DNA of 11,807 bases from a candidate division LCP-89 bacterium (GTDB taxonomy: Bacteria > Electryoneota > B3-LCP). This document shows, piece by piece, positions 6,298 to 11,807 of this stretch (the stretch's first letter is position 1; each line of letters starts with the position of its first letter). The translations under genes and the position numbers were made by a program. The stretch lies in NCBI GenBank assembly GCA_025774735.1, contig JALGZU010000057.1:1-11807 (forward strand), in the 5' to 3' direction. The notes under the pieces are model-generated. The model saw only the letters and a list, made by a program, of their open reading frames with translations, made no database searches and was not told the origin of the DNA.

Positions 6298-7224
6298 CTA
6301 TGATCTATCCGCCATCAGCACGGCCATGGCGATGGAGTTGATCTTGGCATCGGCCGATTCTGCACGGGATGACAGGATGATCGGCTGGCAGGCGCCGATG
6401 ATCAGGCCGGCTGATCGCGCCTTGCCGAAGATGAAGATCGACTTGCAGAGGGCATTACCTACTTCTATCTTGTTCGCCACCAAAATATCGGCGCGACCTG
6501 CGACGTCGCCGGTGACCTTCTTCTCCCTGGCGGCTTCGGGCGAGAGGGCGACGTCCAGTGATAAGGGTCCGTCCACCAGGGCATTCTTGATCTGACCGCG
6601 ATCGGCCATCTTAGCGATCACGGCACCTCCCATGGCCACAGGCATGCTGGTGTAAACGGCCTCAACCGCAGCCAGCAGCGCCACCCGGGGCTCATCGATA
6701 CCGAGATGGCCCGCGACCGCAACCGCGTTCCCGATGATTCGGGGGATGGTCTCAAGATCGGGATCGATAACGATCCCGCCGTCGGTGACCATGATGAAGC
6801 GGGAGAGCCATTCCGGCCAGTAGATCCCGACGTGAGTCCAGAGTTGATGATTCCTCCGATAGCCGATGCCAACGTGCAGGGAAGCCTTGAGGAAATCGAT
6901 GGCGCCGATCTTCCCTTTCATCAGCAAATCCGCCTGACCCTCAGCGACCAGCCTGGCGGCTTCCGCAGCAGCCTTGAAAGGCTGCTCTTCATGAACGATC
7001 TCAAACCTGGCTATATCGACACCGTGCCTGATAGCGACTTGTTCGACCGTTGAGGTACATCCTACCAGGATCGGTTCGACCAATCCCAGCGAAGCAGCCT
7101 CGTGCAGAGCTTCCAGGGCGAAAAGATCATCGGCGCACGCCAGGGCAAGTTTTAAAGGCCCGTGTATCTCAGCAGCATTAACCGCCTCCCGGCGCACCTC
7201 ATCGAAATCCTTCAACCGTTTCAT
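6298..7224 (-). CDS. Phosphate acyl(butyryl)transferase paralogue, second copy
   Basis: A 308-residue PTA_PTB-fold enzyme, expected to exchange CoA for phosphate on butyryl-CoA or another short or branched acyl-CoA. Family features: ADLLMKGKIGAIDFLKA (about 98-114), FIMVTDGGIVIDPDL, IAKMADRGQIKNALVDGPLSLD, GRADILVANKIEVGNALCKS and a C-terminal SRAESADAKINSIAMAVL, close to the usual SRADS segment. It departs from the upstream copy in the middle: the usual NPxMP segment reads TSMPVAM, and a different, Trp-rich stretch (NHQLWTHVGIYWPEW) stands where the family has a SHVAVF-like segment. ATG 7224 overlaps the stop of the first copy as ATGA, with a G-rich site (GGGGGG) five bases upstream, so translation is probably coupled. 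It may have a different acyl specificity, or act with the first copy as a mixed complex. Gene symbol withheld because of the divergence. Confidence 0.88.
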   Translation of the reverse strand: MKRLKDFDEVRREAVNAAEIHGPLKLALACADDLFALEALHEAASLGLVEPILVGCTSTVEQVAIRHGVDIARFEIVHEEQPFKAAAEAARLVAEGQADLLMKGKIGAIDFLKASLHVGIGYRRNHQLWTHVGIYWPEWLSRFIMVTDGGIVIDPDLETIPRIIGNAVAVAGHLGIDEPRVALLAAVEAVYTSMPVAMGGAVIAKMADRGQIKNALVDGPLSLDVALSPEAAREKKVTGDVAGRADILVANKIEVGNALCKSIFIFGKARSAGLIIGACQPIILSSRAESADAKINSIAMAVLMADRS

Positions 7225-8180
7225 AACTGCCCCCCATCCTGCTTCTGAAGATATTCCGAGAGCACGACGGCGATGGCCACGGAGGCGAGTTTGTTGCGGG
7301 GTGGATCGCTGCGGCTGACCAGGGAAACCGGGACAGCGGCTCCGACGATGACACCGCAGAAGACAGCGCCTCCGAATAGAATCAGCGATTTGGAAATGAT
7401 GTTGCCCTCTTCAATGGAGTTGGCGACCAAGACATCGGCACGCCCAGCGACGGGGCTCTCGACGCTATAAGCTTCCGCCAGCTTCGGCAGAGTCGCTGCA
7501 TCCAGAGACAGAGGCCCGTCGACAATCGCATCCCGGATCTGGCCGCGGTCGGCCATCTTGGCGATGATGGCATCTTCGACAGCACGAGGCATTTCGGGAT
7601 TCACCACGTCGGTCGCCGCCAGCAGGGCGATGCGGGGTTTTTCCAGACCCAGTGCGTGGGAAACAGTCACCGCGTTTTCAATGATCCGGACTTTCTGGTT
7701 GAAATCGGGACTGACCACCATCCCGCCGTCGGTGATATTCAACAAGCGGGGGTATTCAGGCAATGACAGGACCGCACAATGAGAGAGAACGTCCGAGCGT
7801 TTCAAGCCGCGTTCTTTGGCCAAGACCGCCTTGAGCAGCGTCGAGGTCGGTAAAAATCCCTTCATGATGACGTCGGCTTCGCCGGACGAAGCCAGGTCTG
7901 CGGCATGGGCGGCGGCAGTCTCAGCATCAGGAGTCGTTTCGATGTGAAAGCCATCGATGCTTAGACCTAAAGTATCGGAGAGCGTCTGAATCTCATCCTG
8001 GTTACCGACCAGCACGGAATCGGCGATCCCCTGAGCGTGGGCTTCGACAACGGCCTGCAGAACCGCTCCATCCGCCGCGGCAGCGACCGCGACACGGCAC
8101 ATGCGGGAACGGCTGATCTCCCGGGCGCGGGCGACGATCCCCTGCCAGTCGATGATCGGTTCTAAAAGTTGCTCTGTCAT
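7221..8180 (-). CDS. ptb: Phosphate butyryltransferase, first copy
   Basis: A 319-residue cytoplasmic enzyme converting butyryl-CoA (or isobutyryl-, isovaleryl-CoA) and phosphate to the acyl phosphate and CoA. Signature segments: EADVIMKGFLPTSTLLKAVL (about 100-119), LSHCAVLSLPEYPRLLNITDGG, NPEMPRAVEDAIIAKMADRGQ, IVDGPLSLDAA, GRADVLVANSIEEGNIISKS and LVSRSDPPRNKLASVAIAV. It is nearer to the usual Ptb pattern than the downstream copy in its middle, but the last motif reads SRSDPPRNK rather than SRADS-like. ATG 8180 has no clear ribosome binding site. It lies 53 bp after the buk stop and overlaps the second ptb copy. With buk, it forms the classic acyl-CoA to acid plus ATP route. A phosphate acetyltransferase role is less likely because of the neighbour. 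Confidence 0.93.
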   Translation of the reverse strand: MTEQLLEPIIDWQGIVARAREISRSRMCRVAVAAAADGAVLQAVVEAHAQGIADSVLVGNQDEIQTLSDTLGLSIDGFHIETTPDAETAAAHAADLASSGEADVIMKGFLPTSTLLKAVLAKERGLKRSDVLSHCAVLSLPEYPRLLNITDGGMVVSPDFNQKVRIIENAVTVSHALGLEKPRIALLAATDVVNPEMPRAVEDAIIAKMADRGQIRDAIVDGPLSLDAATLPKLAEAYSVESPVAGRADVLVANSIEEGNIISKSLILFGGAVFCGVIVGAAVPVSLVSRSDPPRNKLASVAIAVVLSEYLQKQDGGQL

Positions 8181-8233
8181 GGTTTATTTAAAAAGCAATA
8201 AAACTCAGTGAACGTAAGGCGCAGTAAGAACCG

Positions 8234-9298
8234 TCAATATTCCTTAGGTTGTTCTTCTCCGGATAGCACCCGGAAAACTCCCTGCGCCAACGCTTCCATC
8301 TCCATTTCTCCGGCGACGAGGAATACGGGGCCCAGAGATGAGACGTAATTCTTCAGGGTCTCCACCAGCCGCTTCGAGTTCGCCATGCCGCCGGTCAGGA
8401 TCACTCCGTCGATGCCGCCTTTTAGCGCCGCTGTAACGGCTCCGATCTCCTTGGCGATCTGGTAGAGCATGGCATTGTAATGCAATTCCGCTTCACCGTC
8501 TCCCGCTTCGATGCGCTTTTCGACGGCGAGGAGATCGGCGTCACCCAGGTAGGCCTTCAAACCGGATTCTCTGGAGAGAAGCTGAAGGAGTTCCTCCTTC
8601 GCATATTTCCCTGAATAACAGATCTCCACCAGGGCTCCGATAGGCAGGGCGCCGGCGCGTTCCGGTGAAAACGGCCCCATCCCCAGCAGGCCGTCATTGA
8701 CATCGACAATTTTCCCCCCGTCGAGCGCACAGATTGAAAGTCCTCCGCCCATGTGCGCGACGGAAAATCCGGTCTGACTCAACGGTTTGCCGATTTGCTC
8801 AGCCACCTTCCGGGATACCGCTTTGATGTTCAATGCATGAGAACGGCATTTCCTCTCGATTCCGGGCAGGCCGGAAATCCGGGCCAAAGGGGTGAATTCA
8901 TCAACTGTAATCGGATCGACGACGTAACACGGGATGGTCAATTCAGCCGCCAGATGATGAGCGATCAGTGCACCCAGGTTGGAGGCGTGGTTGGAGTATT
9001 TCGCGGAGCGCAGATCATCGAGCATGCTCGGATTGATGGAGTATGTCCCCCCTTCGAGTGGACGCAGAGGCCCTCCCCGCCCGACGAGGGCGGATAGCCT
9101 GTCCGGTACCAACCAATCTCCAACGACTCGCTTGAGGGCTTCCAGGCGCACGTCGAACTGGTCCACGACCCGGGGAAACTCTGCCAATTCGCCCGCCGGG
9201 TGGTAGATCATTTCCTGGAGGAGTGACCCCTCCATGTTCCAAACGGCAATCTTGGTGGAGGTCGATCCCGGATTGATGACGAGTACGGGCTTCAGCAT
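8234..9298 (-). CDS. buk: Butyrate kinase
   Basis: A 354-residue member of the ASKHA (acetate/butyrate kinase) fold, which makes ATP and the free acid from butyryl phosphate or a related acyl phosphate. Motifs in order: phosphate-1 loop NPGSTSTK (9-16), GRGGPLRPLEGGTY (about 72-85), NHASNLGA, HMGGGLSI (about 180-187), MGPFSPERAGALP, and the adenosine-binding DGVILTGGMANS near residue 295. Length is normal for Buk (350-360) and shorter than acetate kinase (about 400). ATG 9298 is preceded by no strong ribosome binding site. It sits between the crotonase (58 bp gap) and ptb (53 bp gap) on one strand. The true substrate may be butyrate, a branched-chain acid or an aryl acid, given iorAB a few kilobases downstream. 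Confidence 0.95.
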   Translation of the reverse strand: MLKPVLVINPGSTSTKIAVWNMEGSLLQEMIYHPAGELAEFPRVVDQFDVRLEALKRVVGDWLVPDRLSALVGRGGPLRPLEGGTYSINPSMLDDLRSAKYSNHASNLGALIAHHLAAELTIPCYVVDPITVDEFTPLARISGLPGIERKCRSHALNIKAVSRKVAEQIGKPLSQTGFSVAHMGGGLSICALDGGKIVDVNDGLLGMGPFSPERAGALPIGALVEICYSGKYAKEELLQLLSRESGLKAYLGDADLLAVEKRIEAGDGEAELHYNAMLYQIAKEIGAVTAALKGGIDGVILTGGMANSKRLVETLKNYVSSLGPVFLVAGEMEMEALAQGVFRVLSGEEQPKEY

Positions 9299-9356
9299 GC
9301 CAGCATCTCTATAGTTGGGTAAAACTCTGATGGATTACCACAACCGGGAACCGATG

Positions 9357-10139
9357 TTATTTGTTGGTGAATTTTGCCTCGCGCTTCTCTATAAATGCTG
9401 ACGTGCCTTCTTTCATGTCGTCGGTGGCACAGACCAAGCCGAAGAGGTGGGCTTCCAGGCGCAGTGCGTCGTAGAGGCTCATCTCCATCCCGCGGTTGAC
9501 CGCATGCAGGACGAAGGTGACGGCCTTGGGGCCTTTCGCCATGATAGTCTTGCAGAACTCTTTGGTTTTGGGCAGGAGTTCTTCCAGTGGATATACCTTG
9601 TTGACCAGACCGATGCGATAGGCCTCCTGGGCATCGATCATATTGCCGCTGATACAGAGTTCCAGAGCCCGACCCGACCCGACCAACCTCGCCAACCGTT
9701 GGGTACCGCCATACCCCGGAATGATCCCCAAGTTCACTTCGGGCTGCCCGAATTTGGCATTCTCGGAGGCGAAACGGAGATGACATCCCATGGAGATTTC
9801 GCAGCCACCACCCAGGGCGAAGCCGTTCACCGCAGCGATCACGGGTTTGTTCGACTGCTGCATCATGTTCAGTAGATCCTGGCCATTCAGGGCGAATTCC
9901 GCGCCTGTCAGGGCATTTTTGGTGGCGATTTCGGTGATGTCAGCACCCGCCACGAAGGATTTTTCCCCGGCACCGGTCAGGATGGCACACTTAATGTTTG
10001 GGTCTTCACCCACGCGGGTAAACGCAGCTTTAAGCTCCGCTATCGTCTGGGCGTTCAAAGCGTTGAGCACCTTGGGGCGGTTTACAGTAACAACGGCGAT
10101 GTCGTCTTCAATCTGAAAGAGGATGTTTTCGTATTCCAT
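9357..10139 (-). CDS. Enoyl-CoA hydratase (crotonase family)
   Basis: A 260-residue crotonase, expected to hydrate crotonyl-CoA or another 2-enoyl-CoA to the 3-hydroxyacyl-CoA. Both catalytic glutamates of hydratases are visible: E114 in LGGGCEISMGC and E134 in GQPEVNLGIIPGYGGTQRL. The oxyanion-hole segments are FVAGADI (62-68) and AAVNGFALGGG (102-112), and the length is typical. I chose ATG 10139, since GGAG at 10146-10149 lies six bases upstream; the frame could reach a GTG at 10151, but that adds only four residues and overlaps the binding site. It follows a 41-residue membrane protein gene by 15 bp and precedes buk by 58 bp. With ptb-buk it resembles a butyrate or acyl-CoA fermentation operon, though the dehydrogenases of that pathway are not in this window. 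Both glutamates argue for a hydratase rather than an isomerase. Confidence 0.93.
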   Translation of the reverse strand: MEYENILFQIEDDIAVVTVNRPKVLNALNAQTIAELKAAFTRVGEDPNIKCAILTGAGEKSFVAGADITEIATKNALTGAEFALNGQDLLNMMQQSNKPVIAAVNGFALGGGCEISMGCHLRFASENAKFGQPEVNLGIIPGYGGTQRLARLVGSGRALELCISGNMIDAQEAYRIGLVNKVYPLEELLPKTKEFCKTIMAKGPKAVTFVLHAVNRGMEMSLYDALRLEAHLFGLVCATDDMKEGTSAFIEKREAKFTNK

Positions 10140-10145
10140 TAGTAT

Positions 10146-10149
10146 CTCC
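10146..10149 (-). promoter_or_regulatory. Ribosome binding site that fixes the crotonase start
   Basis: GGAG on the minus strand lies six bases before ATG 10139. The alternative GTG at 10151 is directly adjacent to it and is therefore unlikely as the start. Confidence 0.65.
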
Positions 10150-10154
10150 ACTAT

Positions 10155-10280
10155 TTATACAAGTTTGAAGGCGATATATACAGCAATGATCATGATCATC
10201 AGGATGAGCGATACTGAGACGATATTACGAGGTGAGAGGGATTGCGAAGACGGAGTCTCGCCTCGCCGGCGCTTCTTCAT
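10155..10280 (-). CDS. 41-residue single-pass membrane protein upstream of the crotonase
   Basis: The frame from ATG 10280 to TAA at 10155 encodes a tiny protein with a strongly basic head (MKKRRRGETPSSQ), a Ser/Pro linker, and one hydrophobic segment at about residues 20-38 (IVSVSLILMIMIIAVYIAF) that reaches almost to the C-terminus. The positive head predicts that the N-terminus stays in the cytoplasm. The open frame extends upstream to an ATG at 10370, but GGAG at 10291-10294 favours the short form, though its ten-base spacing is long. It ends 15 bp before the crotonase start and probably leads that operon. No family is recognised. A basic head followed by a C-terminal anchor could tether something to the membrane, which is inference only. 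It could be a chance frame, but the TM segment and placement argue otherwise. Confidence 0.5.
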   Translation of the reverse strand: MKKRRRGETPSSQSLSPRNIVSVSLILMIMIIAVYIAFKLV

Positions 10281-10587
10281 CTCAGAGTTACTCCGGTCAT
10301 GAAGGTTGTTTTGGAAACTTCTGTCCTTTGCTGTCACGCGACAATCTCCGTACAATTTCCCATTAAACAAAACCGATGAGTGTGTGATCTCTTGTCCTCG
10401 GGAATATATCGCCCATACGGATCAAAAAGCCCCCCCAGAAATCCAATCGGAATATCAACAGTCGTCATGGAAGGGTAGGCTGGTTCCGCCGTTGTCCGGA
10501 GCTGAGTTTCACACAAATCGGCAGCGACTCCCGGCAGGCAGAGGATCGAAAGGGCTTCGCTATGTCAATTACCCTGTACCCACCTGA
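10281..10587. other. Intergenic stretch of about 300 bp before the crotonase operon
   Basis: This gap separates the GNAT-like gene stop from the 41-residue protein and should hold the promoter of the crotonase-buk-ptb run. On the minus strand a TTGACA (10563-10568) is present, but no matching -10 box stands 17 bases further on. A C7 run at 10429-10435 preceded by A5 does not form a terminator hairpin. Short frames cross it on both strands without ribosome binding sites or family-like content. No RNA gene was recognised. Confidence 0.5.
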
Positions 10588-11601
10588 TCACACCGCGGCA
10601 TAATAGCGCGGTTCAGCCGGGCGTTCTTCATCCATGGTGAAGCCCCGGTTGGTCAGGAAGGACCCATTTTCTTCATCCGCGCACAGTTCGAAACCGGGGA
10701 CGTCATCGCTGTTCCAGATTTGTGCGGCGATGCGCGTCAGTTCGAACAGGAGTTCACGATCCTCCTCTTTCCCCGGGGGAACCCATATACTCAGACGCCA
10801 ATAATCTTCCACATCACCCCAGGTCCAGATCCAGAGAACGGCCGTCAGGCTCTGACCACCGTGTTCGATGATGACTTTGCGGGCTTGACTGCGCTGAGTC
10901 GCCCCTTTCATTTCGGGCAGCAGTTCAAACTCTTCCCAGATGGAAGACCACAGGTAATAGGGCGTACTCGACTGGTCCAGGCAGAAAAGTTCATTGACGG
11001 GAAGGTCCGTTCGGGGCACATCTTCAACGCGGTGAGGCATTTCTGGCGCGGGCAGATTGGCGCGAGGAATGCGATAATAACGATTTAAGGCCAGCAATTC
11101 CCAACGGCTGTCATCGAGATTGGCCGAGACAGCTCGCGAGCTGAATGGGCAGATGCCCAGAGTGGAAAATCCCCTCGCACGAATCTCTTTTTTAGCATGG
11201 GCGTAGAGTTTCGGAATTGGATCTTCAGTGAAGGATGTATCCGCTTGAATGATGGTGACTGAGCCCGTCTTTCCGATAGGTGACGGTTCATCGGTACACC
11301 ATATCTCGGTAAAGGCCACAACTCTCTTCATCACGCCGACGGCCTCTTCTGCAGCGATCGCGAATCCCCCATTTCTGGTGAGCCAGTTGAGGTGATTTTT
11401 ATACAGGGATGGATCACACCATACCCCCCCGTGCAGGTATCTCTGGAAGAGGGTAAGCCTTTCCCAAGGGAGTTGGTTCGTCTTTTTCACCACGTCGGTG
11501 TACCATTCATCGTACCCGGTGTGGTGCTGCCAGAGGCGCCGGTTGGACAGAGAGACGATGGCGTTGATGTCTGATGGTCTAATGGTTCTAAGTGTTATCA
11601 C
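10588..11601 (-). CDS. GNAT-like N-acetyltransferase, 337 residues
   Basis: The N-terminus (MITLRTIRPSDINAIVSLSN) is the typical first strand and helix of a GCN5-related acetyltransferase. The rest fits only loosely: residues about 75-160 show strands and a helix (LYAHAKKEIRARGFSTLGI) where acetyl-CoA would bind, but a textbook RxxGxG/A loop is not visible. The second half (about 175-337), rich in Trp and acidic residues, may be a second, diverged GNAT-like unit, which would explain the double length. The start is GTG at 11601, with GAGG at 11607-11610 five bases upstream. It lies 40 bp after the dehydrogenase-like gene on the same strand. The substrate is unknown and the family call is moderate; a distant GNAT with no enzymatic activity remains possible. 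Confidence 0.7.
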   Translation of the reverse strand: MITLRTIRPSDINAIVSLSNRRLWQHHTGYDEWYTDVVKKTNQLPWERLTLFQRYLHGGVWCDPSLYKNHLNWLTRNGGFAIAAEEAVGVMKRVVAFTEIWCTDEPSPIGKTGSVTIIQADTSFTEDPIPKLYAHAKKEIRARGFSTLGICPFSSRAVSANLDDSRWELLALNRYYRIPRANLPAPEMPHRVEDVPRTDLPVNELFCLDQSSTPYYLWSSIWEEFELLPEMKGATQRSQARKVIIEHGGQSLTAVLWIWTWGDVEDYWRLSIWVPPGKEEDRELLFELTRIAAQIWNSDDVPGFELCADEENGSFLTNRGFTMDEERPAEPRYYAAV

Positions 11602-11641
11602 GTTTACCTCTATTTGAATTATTATTGCAATCTTATGGCTG

Positions 11642-11807
11642 TTATCTGATCTTGTTCGACCGCCCTCTTTTGATCTGATCCGCTATGAAATCTCCCACCT
11701 GTTCACACCTTAGCCGGCCTCCCAGATCGCCGGTGGTGTTATCCGTTTCGAGGGCGTATTTTATGGCGCCGTTGATCCATCCGGCCTCTTGTTCAAGACC
11801 GAGGTTG
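11642..11807 (-). CDS. C-terminus of an isocitrate/isopropylmalate dehydrogenase-like protein, cut by the window edge
   Basis: Fifty-four codons and a TAA stop run in from the right edge. The segment EAGWINGAIKYALE followed by TTGDLGG and then CEQVGDFIADQIKR resembles the last helices of the beta-decarboxylating dehydrogenase family, in which TxDLGG is a common C-terminal motif (isocitrate, 3-isopropylmalate, homoisocitrate and tartrate dehydrogenases). Those enzymes oxidise and decarboxylate 2-hydroxy acids with NAD(P) and Mg2+. None of the catalytic residues lies in the visible part, so the substrate and even the family rest on a short stretch. The GNAT-like gene starts 40 bp downstream and may be co-transcribed. 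Confidence 0.6.
   Translation of the reverse strand, partial: NLGLEQEAGWINGAIKYALETDNTTGDLGGRLRCEQVGDFIADQIKRGRSNKIR

Noticed and set aside
9292..9786. Long minus-strand frame of 164 codons within the crotonase and into buk
   Set aside because: It is in another frame of the crotonase, which has complete family motifs; the product is Arg/Gly-rich and unlike any protein.
10429..10435. Homopolymer C run beside an A run resembling a terminator tail on the minus strand
   Set aside because: There is no complementary upstream arm to form a stem.
10334..10516. Minus-strand 60-codon frame in the gap before the crotonase operon
   Set aside because: No ribosome binding site before any of its ATGs and no recognisable content; the part from about residue 17 looks slightly protein-like but is not enough.
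10306..10587. Plus-strand 93-codon frame in the same gap
   Set aside because: No ribosome binding site, Pro/Arg-rich unstructured product, and opposite to every confident gene here.

Overview
The window reads as a stretch of an anaerobic, amino-acid- or organic-acid-fermenting bacterium. Gene density is high, every well-supported gene lies on the minus strand, and GTG starts and 4-bp ATGA/GTGA overlaps are used. No rRNA, tRNA, CRISPR array, transposase or other clear mobile gene was seen. The phylum cannot be decided from the sequence alone; the gene content would suit an uncultured anaerobic lineage.

Layout, read in the direction of transcription (high to low coordinates): the C-terminus of an isocitrate/isopropylmalate-dehydrogenase-like protein (11807-11642); a GNAT-like protein (11601-10588); a gap of about 300 bp; a 41-residue single-pass membrane protein (10280-10155); a crotonase (10139-9357), butyrate kinase (9298-8234), and two tandem, diverged phosphate butyryltransferase genes (8180-7221 and 7224-6298, overlapping by ATGA); a DASS-family anion/Na+ symporter (6263-4752); an unrecognised two-TM protein with an extracytoplasmic domain and visibly AT-richer sequence (4690-3761); a DinB-family protein (3730-3227); a leader of 171 bp with two small inverted repeats and a degenerate dispersed-repeat-like sequence; indolepyruvate:ferredoxin oxidoreductase iorA and iorB (3055-1259 and 1262-663, overlapping by GTGA); a 58-residue two-TM protein (612-436); a gap of about 330 bp; and the N-terminus of a small protein (101 to the left edge).

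How the genes may work together (inference): IorAB oxidatively decarboxylates aryl 2-oxo acids made by transamination of aromatic amino acids, giving acyl-CoA and reduced ferredoxin. Ptb and Buk turn acyl-CoA into acyl phosphate and then free acid plus ATP. The crotonase would act on an enoyl-/3-hydroxyacyl-CoA in the same acyl-CoA pool, and the DASS carrier could import or export the organic acid. This makes a compact energy-conserving fermentation block. The duplicated Ptb, two tiny membrane proteins beside the enzymes, and the orphan sensor-like protein are the least conventional parts. No wholly new defence or mobile system was identified.
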